A stretch of 64,000 nucleotides of DNA from Actinomycetaceae bacterium zg-1166. Its GTDB lineage: Bacteria > Actinomycetota > Actinomycetes > Actinomycetales > Actinomycetaceae. Positions 55,169-63,568 of the stretch are shown in pieces. Under the pieces are notes generated by a model. The model was given only the letters and a program-made list of their open reading frames with translations. It was not told the origin of the DNA and ran no database searches. The stretch lies in NCBI GenBank assembly GCA_015679245.1, contig CP064953.1, forward strand, positions 1,240,001-1,304,000. The letters are read 5' to 3'. Every line of letters starts with the position of its first letter. Within the stretch, counting starts at the first letter, position 1. Position numbers and translations under genes: made by a program.

Positions 55169-55547
55169 AGTACATCCTCTCCAAGGTTGATTCGTTTCTC
55201 ATTCTACCCGTAGATTCACACCGACGTGAGAAAACATACGGACACACGCACATATGCAGCAGAGACACAAATCGAACACACAAACACACAAATAAAGCCA
55301 CGACCTACAAACGAAGCACCACAGGTTCATGCTCTCTACAGTGAGAAAAAGGGGCATTCCACTGTGACTAGGGATTTTCGTTGGGATAGCAAGGAAAGAG
55401 TGTAGATTCTTAATACTGGTAGTTAAGAATCATGGATTCTCCCTGTTACCAATGCCGGTGTGATATCTACTCCGGGTGATTGCTTCCGGTTAATCACTCT
55501 CGCTGATTGTTCCCAGCTGATCGTTCCTGTCCACTCACTCTAGCCGT
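55169..55547. other. 379 bp intergenic region with a palindrome
   Basis: This region is upstream of DUF3117 and downstream of the LOG gene. It contains the inverted repeat GATTCTTAA-N9-TTAAGAATC (55405-55413 and 55423-55431), a candidate operator, and several GTGATT/AATCAC motifs near 55460-55490. No gene is seen. Confidence 0.4.
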
Positions 55548-56300
55548 TCATTCGTGACTTTCGCGCCGCTTACGCGCCAAGGCGTGAATCCCTCTTCGCA
55601 CTGCTTCTACTGCTTCTTCCGCAGAATCAACTACAACAAGTTTTTCTATATCTCCAGGGCTAATCATATGTGCCTGCCTCACCGGTCCGGCAAGCCATTG
55701 GAGAAGTCCACTCCAATACTCGCGCCCATAGAGAACGATAGGAAAAGAGGAGACTTTACCCGTCTGAACTAAGGTGACAGCCTCAAAGAGTTCGTCGAGT
55801 GTGCCAAAGCCTCCGGGCATCACTACAAATCCCAGGGCGTACTTGAGAAACATAGTTTTGCGCACAAAAAAGTAACGGAAAGAGATACCACGATTGACGT
55901 ACTCGTTAATTCCTTCTTCGAAGGGAAGCTCAATCCCAAGACCCACTGAAGTACCACCAACCTGGCTCGCACCCTTATTCGCGGCAGCCATGATTCCAGG
56001 TCCTCCACCTGTGATAATAGCGAATCCCTCTCTTACGAGACGTTCTGCGATCTCAGTTGCCGCACGGTAAAAAGGATCCTCCGGGTGGGTGCGCGCCGAG
56101 CCGAAAATTGAAATTGCTGGCCCGATATCAGCGAGAGTACCGAAACCTTCAACGAATTCAGATTGGATACGCATGACGCGCCACGGATCCTCGCTCTGCC
56201 AACTCCCTGAACGCTCAGGAGCTAGGAGCGCTGCGTCAGCTGTAAACTCGGGAATCTGGTTATCGCGTAAGAATGCGGGGCCTCGTTGGTAGGTTCTCAT
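55548..56300 (-). CDS. LOG-family protein (TIGR00730 type)
   Basis: Rossmann-fold protein of 250 residues. Cytokinin riboside 5'-monophosphate phosphoribohydrolase motifs are present: GSARTHPEDP, ITGGGPGIMAAANKGA and PGGFGTLDELFE, with the catalytic Arg/Glu pair in the last two. Bacterial members cleave nucleoside monophosphates to base and ribose phosphate or have unknown roles; the old annotation lysine decarboxylase is wrong. The start at 56300 has GGAAA; an upstream ATG at 56324 is possible. Confidence 0.88.
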   Translation of the reverse strand: MRTYQRGPAFLRDNQIPEFTADAALLAPERSGSWQSEDPWRVMRIQSEFVEGFGTLADIGPAISIFGSARTHPEDPFYRAATEIAERLVREGFAIITGGGPGIMAAANKGASQVGGTSVGLGIELPFEEGINEYVNRGISFRYFFVRKTMFLKYALGFVVMPGGFGTLDELFEAVTLVQTGKVSSFPIVLYGREYWSGLLQWLAGPVRQAHMISPGDIEKLVVVDSAEEAVEAVRRGIHALARKRRESHE

Positions 56301-56952
56301 ACAGAGAGTTTCCCATGGCATCATCTTTCACGCCCGCAGACTCGCTTTGTCCTCTCTTCATATTCGATCCATCTTCGCCAATCTCACCTACATGTATCTC
56401 GCCTCACCTATTCAGTACCCCTGTATAGACTTCCCTATATCACTCCCCAAAAAGTGCAGTAGCGACGAAAAATCCGCATGGTTTCTACAATGTCCTCCTG
56501 GGGATAAACCTCCGCATCCTCATGACAGAGCAAGGGATTATCTAGAGTGACATTCACGGCTGAAATCCCGAGGGCAGCACAACACGTGGCATCCCTCCGC
56601 CCATGTGAGGTGGAGGCGCTGTCCGCGAGAGGGCAAGCAAGACGGAGGAGATCCTCATCATTCATGGGAGAGGTGAGATTGATAAAAGTTGAGGAGAATC
56701 AGAAGTCACTAGCCAAATGACAAATGACATATGAGAGGTTCATCCCCGTTCCTGGAAGAGATGGTGAGTGTTTTGGCACAGCGGTGAGTCTTATTAGGAT
56801 TCATTCCCATTCCCGAGAGGGATGATGGGACAGCGTTGCACTATTACCATTTCACTCTCCTCTACACCAGAATTATCTTAGCTACAATAAGAGGCAAAAA
56901 TTCCCGCTCTTTCAGCTATACATGAGGGCGGTTCGCGCGGTAGCGTTGTGGT
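56301..56952. other. 652 bp region without a convincing gene
   Basis: It contains two imperfect copies of TTCATYCCCRTTCC (56739-56752 and 56800-56813), each followed by a GAGRGATG-like stretch, 61 bp apart. A 76-codon minus-strand frame (56435-56665) has no ribosome site and no recognisable family. The purine nucleoside phosphorylase -10 box TAGCGT is at 56941-56946. Confidence 0.35.
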
Positions 56953-57771
56953 ATGGAGAAACTTGAAACACCGGCGGAACTCGCCCAACGAGCTGCCGCC
57001 GTCATTGCTGACCGCACAGGTGTTGCCACCCATGACATCGCCCTCACCCTCGGCTCCGGCTGGGCTGGTGCTGCCGAGCTCATCGGAGAGACGGTTGCCA
57101 CAATCCCCGCCCAGGAGATTCCCGGATTTGCCGCCTCCGCTGTTGCCGGACACAGTGGATCCATAAGCTCAATCCGTCTAGCTTCAGGCCACCACGCACT
57201 TGTGCTAGGAGCACGCACCCACTACTACGAGGGTAAGGGCGTGCGCGCCGTGGCTCACGGCATCCGCACTGCCGCGGCATGTGGAGCCCGCACAGCAATC
57301 CTCACCAACGGCTGTGGATCCACCGTAGCGCAATGGGGTCCTGGAACTGTGGTGCTTATCCGTGACCACATCAACCTCACAGCAACTTCCCCCCTGGAAG
57401 GCGCCACCTTCGTCGACCTCACCGACGCTTACTCCCCTACTTTGCGAAACATCGCACATGAGATCGATCCCGACCTACCCGAAGGCGTGTACGCCCAGTT
57501 CCCCGGCCCGCACTACGAAACTCCCGCCGAAGTGAAGATGGCGCGGATTCTGGGAGCAGATCTCGTGGGAATGTCCACCACTCTTGAAACTATTGCGGCA
57601 CGTGAAGCTGAGATGAGTGTTCTTGGCTTATCTCTGGTAACCAACCACGCCGCGGGTTTCGCTCCCGGCAACTTGAACCATGCGGAAGTCTTGGAAGCAG
57701 GGCGCGCCGCCGGGCCGCGTATCTCCAAGTTACTTGCCGCAATCATTGCCCTAATTGATGAGGAGTGCTGA
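56953..57771 (+). CDS. Purine nucleoside phosphorylase (trimeric)
   Basis: Enzyme of 272 residues that splits purine nucleosides into base and ribose-1-phosphate. Phosphate- and base-binding segments typical of the low-molecular-weight trimeric class are TLGSGWAGA, GHSG (His), GARTHYYEG, TNGCGS, GPHYETPAEVKMAR and SLVTNHAAGF. The ATG lies 6 nt after TAGCGT without a ribosome site. Its stop overlaps the next gene as TGAATGA, so ribose-1-phosphate is passed directly in context to the phosphomutase encoded there. Confidence 0.94.
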   Translation: MEKLETPAELAQRAAAVIADRTGVATHDIALTLGSGWAGAAELIGETVATIPAQEIPGFAASAVAGHSGSISSIRLASGHHALVLGARTHYYEGKGVRAVAHGIRTAAACGARTAILTNGCGSTVAQWGPGTVVLIRDHINLTATSPLEGATFVDLTDAYSPTLRNIAHEIDPDLPEGVYAQFPGPHYETPAEVKMARILGADLVGMSTTLETIAAREAEMSVLGLSLVTNHAAGFAPGNLNHAEVLEAGRAAGPRISKLLAAIIALIDEEC

Positions 57772-59448
57772 ATGAGCACATACAACCGCACAGAGGTGGA
57801 AGAATGGATCGCTCACGATCCTTCCAAGGAAACCCAAGAAGAACTCACCACCCTGCTCGCGCATGCCGAGGCTGGCGAAGCTGAAGCAGTAAAGGAACTG
57901 TCAGATCGCTTCCAAGGCCCTCTCACCTTTGGAACCGCTGGCTTGCGAGGAGCAATGGCCGCTGGCCCTCACCGCATGAATCGCGCTGTTGTCCGCCGTG
58001 CGGCTGCTGGCCTCGTCGCCTACCTCAAGGAGAAAATCGGTGAGAATGCGCTCCTCGTCGTCGGAAATGATGCGCGTTATCATTCACGTGAGTTCGCTGA
58101 GGATACGGCAGCTATCGCTCATGCCGCTGGCATCCGCGCCCTCATCATGCCACGCCAACTTCCCACGCCTCTCCTTGCTTTCGCTGTGCGTGCTCTAGGA
58201 GCCGATGCTGGTGTCATGGTGACAGCCTCCCACAACCCTGCAGCCGACAACGGCTACAAGGTCTACCTCGGCGGGCGTCTTACCGACGAATGGGGTCAAG
58301 GTGTTCAGCTTGTCCCGCCCTCCGATGCAGAGATCGCCGCAAAGATTGCCGCAGCTCCCTTTGCTGATGAGATTCCTCTCTCCGAGGGTTACGGCTTCGT
58401 TGAGGAAGCAATCATCGATGAATACGTACGCACCACGGCAAGCCTAGTTCCAGCCGAATACTCTCGCGACCTCACAATTGTCTACACCGCAATGCACGGT
58501 GTGGGTGAGCCGATCTTCCGTCGCGTTATTGAGGCAGCCGGCTTCACCAATATCATCGAAGTGGAGGAGCAATGCTCCCCCGATCCGGATTTTCCCACTG
58601 TTCCCTTCCCCAATCCAGAAGAAGTCGGCGCCCTGGACATGGCAAAGGCGCTGGCTGCGAAGGTAAATGCTGATATTGTCATCGCCTCGGATCCCGACGC
58701 CGATCGCTGCTCCGCAGCCGTTCCTTTCGAGGGCGGTTGGCGCCAGCTCTCCGGCGACGACATCGGTTCGCTCCTTGGCGAGTATATGGCTGGAGTGAAC
58801 GAGGGTAAGGCTCAGGCCACCTTTGCTTCCTCGATCGTCTCCTCGCGCCTGCTTTCTCGGATTGCCGAGAATCATAATCTTGCCTACACCTCAACACTCA
58901 CGGGATTTAAGTGGATCGCACGCGCACCCCACATCGCCTTCGGCTATGAGGAGGCAATTGGCTTCTGCGTCAATCCGGATGCTGTGCGTGACAAGGACGG
59001 CATTTCTGCTGGCCTACTCCTCGCTTTCCTCGCCGCGAAACTTCGTGACGAAGGGTCATCACTCGTTGGCGAACTAGATCGCCTCTACACCACACATGGT
59101 GTTTACCTCTCGGGACCTGTGACCGTGCGTGTGGATGATCTCTCGATTATTCCGGCGACGATGGCGAAGGTACGTTCAGTGCCACCAACTGAACTCGCAG
59201 GCTCCCCTGTAGTAAAGATCGTGGATCTCTCCGAAGGTAGCGAAGATCTTCCTCCCACCGACGGCATTGCTTGGTGGACCGAGGCAGATGATCGCGTGAT
59301 TATCCGCCCCTCGGGCACGGAGCCAAAGGTCAAGTGCTACCTCGAAGTGATCGTCCCCGTGGAAGATGATCTTGAGACGGCTAAAGCTGCGGCAGCTTCC
59401 CGCCTGAAAGCCTTCAAGGCTGACATCGCAGCAGCTCTCAAGCTCTAG
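57772..59448 (+). CDS. Phospho-sugar mutase (phosphohexo/pentomutase)
   Basis: Alpha-D-phosphohexomutase-family enzyme of 558 residues. The phosphoserine is in VTASHNPAADNGYKVY, the magnesium site in ASDPDADR, and the sugar-binding loop in GYEEAIGF; the C-terminal phosphate loop is RPSGTEPKVKCY. The length fits the long PgmB/PmmB branch. In this operon with purine nucleoside phosphorylase, interconversion of ribose-1- and ribose-5-phosphate is a likely physiological role. The gene pair matches deoD-pmmB of mycobacteria. Confidence 0.9.
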   Translation: MSTYNRTEVEEWIAHDPSKETQEELTTLLAHAEAGEAEAVKELSDRFQGPLTFGTAGLRGAMAAGPHRMNRAVVRRAAAGLVAYLKEKIGENALLVVGNDARYHSREFAEDTAAIAHAAGIRALIMPRQLPTPLLAFAVRALGADAGVMVTASHNPAADNGYKVYLGGRLTDEWGQGVQLVPPSDAEIAAKIAAAPFADEIPLSEGYGFVEEAIIDEYVRTTASLVPAEYSRDLTIVYTAMHGVGEPIFRRVIEAAGFTNIIEVEEQCSPDPDFPTVPFPNPEEVGALDMAKALAAKVNADIVIASDPDADRCSAAVPFEGGWRQLSGDDIGSLLGEYMAGVNEGKAQATFASSIVSSRLLSRIAENHNLAYTSTLTGFKWIARAPHIAFGYEEAIGFCVNPDAVRDKDGISAGLLLAFLAAKLRDEGSSLVGELDRLYTTHGVYLSGPVTVRVDDLSIIPATMAKVRSVPPTELAGSPVVKIVDLSEGSEDLPPTDGIAWWTEADDRVIIRPSGTEPKVKCYLEVIVPVEDDLETAKAAAASRLKAFKADIAAALKL

Positions 59449-59475
59449 CCCACTCTCTCACGAGCTCTCACGTCA

Positions 59476-59520
59476 GGGCAGCATGAAGGGGAGGCCACCG
59501 GTCTCCCCTTCATGCTGCCC
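59476..59520. terminator. 18 bp perfect hairpin between phosphomutase and deoC
   Basis: GGGCAGCATGAAGGGGAG (59476-59493) pairs exactly with 59503-59520 across 9 nt. An extra partial copy TCATGCTGCCCTG follows at once. It ends both converging transcripts, though it lacks a T run. Confidence 0.7.
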
Positions 59521-59537
59521 TCATGCTGCCCTGAACA

Positions 59538-60197
59538 TCAGAGAGTCTCAAGTACCTTCGTCGTGCCAGAAAGGCCGAGGCGGGTTGCTCCAGCATCAAG
59601 CAGCTGCGAAGCAAACTTACCGTCGCGGATACCGCCCGAAGCCTTCACCTCAAGTTCGTCGCCCACCGTCTTTTTCATAAGTTCCACGGCATGAACTGAG
59701 GCTCCACCAGCCGGATGGTAGCCTGTCGAAGTCTTGACGAAGTCTGCCTTAGCAGCCTTGGCGGCTTCGCACACTTTAACGATCTGTTCGTCAGTGAGAG
59801 CAGCCGATTCGATAATCACCTTGAGCACAGCACTGGGAATAGCCTCACGCACAGCGCGAATATCGGCCTCCACCTTGTCGAACTGGTTCGTCACCGCGTC
59901 GGCGAGATTGATGACCATATCGACTTCCTGAGCGCCTTCCTTCACCGAGGCAGCAGCCTCTGCAGCTTTAATTTCACTGTGGTGAGCTCCCGAGGGGAAG
60001 CCGCAGACCACAGCCAGCTTGATATCTGCCAGATCAACGTCTGCTGGCAGTGGCAGCATTGAGGGGGAAATGCACACTGAGTACGTGCCCAGAGCCTTAG
60101 CATCCTCGATGAGAGCTCGCACATCGTCCTCTGTAGCCTCGGGTTTAAGGAGAGTGTGGTCAACGAGCTTGGCCACTTCCTGAGGTGTGTATGACAT
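59538..60197 (-). CDS. deoC: Deoxyribose-phosphate aldolase
   Basis: Class I aldolase of 219 residues that cleaves deoxyribose-5-phosphate to acetaldehyde and glyceraldehyde-3-phosphate. Active-site segments are [11 protein letters not shown], the Schiff-base lysine in FVKTSTGY, the upstream KVIIES lysine, and KASGGI. The start at 60197 has GAAGGAAA; the frame is open further upstream but without family sequence. It lies 197 bp after deoA on the same strand and completes the deoxynucleoside breakdown route. Confidence 0.96.
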   Translation of the reverse strand: MSYTPQEVAKLVDHTLLKPEATEDDVRALIEDAKALGTYSVCISPSMLPLPADVDLADIKLAVVCGFPSGAHHSEIKAAEAAASVKEGAQEVDMVINLADAVTNQFDKVEADIRAVREAIPSAVLKVIIESAALTDEQIVKVCEAAKAAKADFVKTSTGYHPAGGASVHAVELMKKTVGDELEVKASGGIRDGKFASQLLDAGATRLGLSGTTKVLETL

Positions 60198-60394
60198 ATT
60201 TTCCTTCACTTTCTGGTGGGGTTGATACCCACCTGACAAAACTTAGAAATGCGCTAAGCGTTTGAGAGCATAGGAGGCGAAAGCCTCGTCTGTATGCAAG
60301 GAAGCTACCGTAGTAGCTACGAGCTCCCCATCTAGAGGCACAGAGTCAACGCCCCACGTACTCACTTCTCAAGCTAAGCACGTCTGCCTGCGAT

Positions 60395-61687
60395 TTAGCG
60401 GGCAATCCGATCGAGTACCACAGATGCGCGCTCAACCACTGGTTCTTGGCTCACTGTGAGGGTACCTTCGAGGGATTCAAGCGCTCGGGAGAAACGATCC
60501 TCGTCGTCGGTATGGAGTGTAAGGAGCTTCTGCCCCTTGCGCACATTCTCCCCTGGCTTAGTAAAGATCTCAATACCCGCACCTGCCTGCACCGGATCCT
60601 CTTTACGGGCACGGCCAGCGCCCAGGCGCCACGAGGCAACTCCAACCTTGAGAGCATCCATGTCCTGAAGAATACCGTCAGACTCTGCCACCACATCGAG
60701 AGTGTGGCGCGCGGTAGGTAGTGGCGCATCAGGATCTCCACCCTGTTCGCGAATCATCGCACGCCACACGTCCATTGCTCGCCCGTCACGCAGAGCCTGC
60801 TCAGGATCGGCATCAGGTTTACCAGCGGCTGTAAGCATTTCGCGAGCCAGAGCTACCGTGAGTTCAACGATATCGGCAGGCCCACCACCGGCGAGCACTT
60901 CCATGCTCTCACGCACTTCGAGAGCGTTGCCCACAGTGAGTCCGAGAGGCACTGACATGTCGGTGAGCAAGGCAATCGTCTTCACTCCGGCATCCGTCCC
61001 CAGATCTACCATGGTGGAAGCAAGTTCGCGCGCCATATCAATACTCTTCATGAAGGCGCCCGACCCCACCTTGACATCGAGAACAAGCGCATCGGTGCCT
61101 TCAGCGATCTTTTTACTCATGATCGAGGAAGCAATGAGGGGAACGCAGTCTACAGTGCCCGTGATATCACGTAGGGCGTAGAGCTTCTTATCCGCCGGGG
61201 CAAGTCCTGTGCCAGCCGCACAGATGACAGCCCCCGACCCCGCACCAAGCTGGTGTTCGATTTCCTCATTGGAGAGGTTGGCACGCCATCCCGGAATGGA
61301 TTCAAGTTTATCGAGGGTGCCTCCTGTATGCCCAAGGCCACGCCCGGAGAGCTGCGGCACCGCTACATCGAAAGCAGCGACGAGGGGCGCAAGGGGAAGG
61401 GTGATCTTGTCGCCCACACCGCCAGTGGAATGTTTATCTGCCGTACGACGCGGGAGTTTGCCAAAGTCGAGGCGCTCACCTGATCGGATCATGGCATCGG
61501 TCCAGCGGGCAATCTCACGGCGGTTCATTCCGTTGAGGAATATAGCCATCGCAAGTGCGCTCATCTGTTCGTCTGCCACAACACCACGGGTGTAGGCATC
61601 AATCACCCAATCGATCTGCGCATCAGTGAGTTCGGCCTTGTCTCGCTTGGTACGAATAATATCTACTGCATCAAATTGTTCTGCCAT
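60395..61687 (-). CDS. deoA: Thymidine/pyrimidine-nucleoside phosphorylase
   Basis: Enzyme of 430 residues that phosphorolyses thymidine and related pyrimidine nucleosides. The signature is SGRGLGHTGGTLDKLESIPG, split here by the phosphate-binding KHSTGGVGDK upstream (about residues 84-93), and ALVLDVKVGSGAFMK follows. Three domains (alpha, alpha/beta, C-terminal barrel) and length are standard. It starts 3 bp after the cdd stop, so the genes are co-translated. No ribosome-site oddity. Confidence 0.96.
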   Translation of the reverse strand: MAEQFDAVDIIRTKRDKAELTDAQIDWVIDAYTRGVVADEQMSALAMAIFLNGMNRREIARWTDAMIRSGERLDFGKLPRRTADKHSTGGVGDKITLPLAPLVAAFDVAVPQLSGRGLGHTGGTLDKLESIPGWRANLSNEEIEHQLGAGSGAVICAAGTGLAPADKKLYALRDITGTVDCVPLIASSIMSKKIAEGTDALVLDVKVGSGAFMKSIDMARELASTMVDLGTDAGVKTIALLTDMSVPLGLTVGNALEVRESMEVLAGGGPADIVELTVALAREMLTAAGKPDADPEQALRDGRAMDVWRAMIREQGGDPDAPLPTARHTLDVVAESDGILQDMDALKVGVASWRLGAGRARKEDPVQAGAGIEIFTKPGENVRKGQKLLTLHTDDEDRFSRALESLEGTLTVSQEPVVERASVVLDRIAR

Positions 61688-61690
61688 GAG

Positions 61691-62113
61691 TCATCCTTGA
61701 AAAGTCGAAGTGGCCACTTTGTCGAGATCTGCCTGGCCAAAGCCGTAGGGCATCACTTCTTCGATCGGCATAATTCCTGTTGGCATCGCGATGAGAGCTT
61801 CCGGAGCTAGGTGTTCGGAGATAAGCTGGCGGCAGCGCCCACAAGGCACTACAGGTTCACCATTTCCATCCACTGCACCGAAGGCAACAATCGGGGAGCG
61901 CCCTGCGCGCACCACATCCGAGATCACGCCACATTCAGCACAGAGCACGACGGAGTAGGCGGCATTTTCTACATTGCAGCCGCTGAACCACTGACCATCC
62001 TCGGTCAGGGCTGCTGCGCCCACAGGATAGCCCGAATATGGTGCATAGGCATTCTTCATCGCCTCGACAGCCTTGCGGTTGAGTTCCTTCCATGTATCTT
62101 CAGTGATATCCAT
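61691..62113 (-). CDS. cdd: Cytidine deaminase
   Basis: Zinc enzyme of 140 residues converting cytidine and deoxycytidine to uridine forms. The zinc-binding motifs are CNVENAAYSVVLCAECGVIS (first Cys of the A-E pair region: CAE) and PCGRCRQ; the substrate loop AYAPYSGYPVGAA is at the N terminus. The start at 62113 (MDITEDTWKEL) has AAGGAAG. It belongs to the permease-cdd-deoA-deoC group and feeds uridine or deoxyuridine to the phosphorylase. Confidence 0.95.
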   Translation of the reverse strand: MDITEDTWKELNRKAVEAMKNAYAPYSGYPVGAAALTEDGQWFSGCNVENAAYSVVLCAECGVISDVVRAGRSPIVAFGAVDGNGEPVVPCGRCRQLISEHLAPEALIAMPTGIMPIEEVMPYGFGQADLDKVATSTFQG

Positions 62114-62235
62114 ATTTCTTCCTTGTGTTTCCTTGGCACCGCGGGCACGTTTCTTGTTCCGATTCCGCCCCACCTCACCCTTCCTTGACAAGGAGAAAGA
62201 TAAAGCAGAAGAAAAGAAAACTCCTGCGAGAAAGG

Positions 62236-62263
62236 CGGCAGGCCAGCACGTGCTGGCCTGCCG
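62236..62263. terminator. 28 bp perfect palindrome between permease gene and cdd
   Basis: CGGCAGGCCAGCAC and its exact complement GTGCTGGCCTGCCG abut without a loop, 15 bp after the permease stop. On the minus strand a T-rich stretch (GTTTTCTTTTCTTC) follows about 15 bp later. It may be a partial terminator or processing site that lowers expression of cdd. Confidence 0.5.
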
Positions 62264-62278
62264 TCCCTTCCCTGCCGC

Positions 62279-63568
62279 TTACTTGGTGTAGGGCACGTTC
62301 TCCGATGCCGGCGGGCGGGAGCGCCCGACGAATCCGGCAACGGCGAGAACCGTGACGACGTAGGGAATCATATTGATGAGGTTGGACGGTGCATCGATAT
62401 TGAGGCTGGGCATGAGAATTGCCACGGCTTTAGCAAAACCAAACATAACAGCCGCACCCACAGCACCTACTGGATGCCACTTCCCCAGAATCATGGCAGC
62501 GAGGGCAATATAGCCATTGCCGTCGGTCATATTGTTGTTGAAAGAATGTCCAATGTTGGCGCCGATTGTGAAGTAGGCGCCACCCAGACCAGCGAGAGCA
62601 CCGGAGATGAGGGAAGCCCGGAAGCGGATTGGACGCACCTTGATACCCACCGTATCAGCCGCATGTGGGTGTTCACCGCACGCGCGAAGCCTGAGACCCC
62701 AGCGTGAGCGGAAGAGGTAAATGGTGAGTACGACGATAACGATGTACATGAAGTACGTCAGGAGCGTCTGATTGAAGAACGCCGGACCGATCACCGGGAT
62801 ATCTCCCAAGAGAGGGATCTTGATATTCTCCAAGTTCATTGAGGCCGAATTGAGTTCTGGCTTCTGCGAAAGAACAGTGGAGAAGAAAAAGGTGGTCAAG
62901 CCTAGAGCGAAGGTATTGAGCACCACGCCCACGATGATGTGATCCACGTTGTAGCGCACGGCAAAGAGCGCAAGGAGGGCACCGATGAGGGCACCAGCAA
63001 TTGGTGCGGCAATAAAGCCTACCCACACTGATCCAGTGGCCGAAGCCACGACAACTCCAGCGAAAGCACCCGTAAGGAGCTGACCTTCAATAGCAATATT
63101 GACAACACCTGAACGCTCCGAAACTACTCCGGCAAGAGCGCCAAAAATGAGCGGTGTCGAGAGAGCGAGGGCTGCGGCAAGCGTGGCGGTAAGAGTAATT
63201 TGACCAGCTGAACCACCGCCCTGCCACGCCAGGAGGGAAAAGACAACGGCAACTGCTACCACGAAGGCAGCGATAATACCCACTTTCTCGCGGCGCGAAG
63301 TACGCCAAGTTGCCCATAGGAAGGCAAGGGCTGCACAAGCTGCGAGGATCCAGCACAAGAGTGAGGCACTCACATGCCACTCAGGAACTTGAATCATGTC
63401 CTTGCGCGAGAGTGAGAACTTAAATACAGCCATCCCCTCAGACTTCAGAGCTGCAAATACAGCGATGAGAGTTGCGATGGCAAAGGTAATGGGCAGCTTC
63501 CAGCTGATCTTGGCAAGAATGTCGCCGTGGTTGACACTCTCCACCTTAGGGGTCACTGCGGTGCTCAT
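62279..63568 (-). CDS. Nucleoside ABC transporter permease (NupQ/YufQ-like)
   Basis: Membrane permease of 429 residues of the BPD_transp_2 family (PF02653). It has about eight to ten membrane helices, the typical GVVSERSGVVNIAIEGQLL block near residue 170 and the cytoplasmic EAA-like loop ACGEHPHAADTVGI near 315. The extra 130 N-terminal residues contain further helices, longer than many homologs. It overlaps the partner permease by 4 bp. Nucleoside import is inferred from the family and the cdd-deoA-deoC context. Confidence 0.88.
   Translation of the reverse strand: MSTAVTPKVESVNHGDILAKISWKLPITFAIATLIAVFAALKSEGMAVFKFSLSRKDMIQVPEWHVSASLLCWILAACAALAFLWATWRTSRREKVGIIAAFVVAVAVVFSLLAWQGGGSAGQITLTATLAAALALSTPLIFGALAGVVSERSGVVNIAIEGQLLTGAFAGVVVASATGSVWVGFIAAPIAGALIGALLALFAVRYNVDHIIVGVVLNTFALGLTTFFFSTVLSQKPELNSASMNLENIKIPLLGDIPVIGPAFFNQTLLTYFMYIVIVVLTIYLFRSRWGLRLRACGEHPHAADTVGIKVRPIRFRASLISGALAGLGGAYFTIGANIGHSFNNNMTDGNGYIALAAMILGKWHPVGAVGAAVMFGFAKAVAILMPSLNIDAPSNLINMIPYVVTVLAVAGFVGRSRPPASENVPYTK

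Noticed and set aside
56435-56665. A 76-codon minus-strand frame before the purine nucleoside phosphorylase
   Set aside because: No ribosome site or conserved motif was seen. It could be a gene relic, but the evidence is too thin for a gene call.
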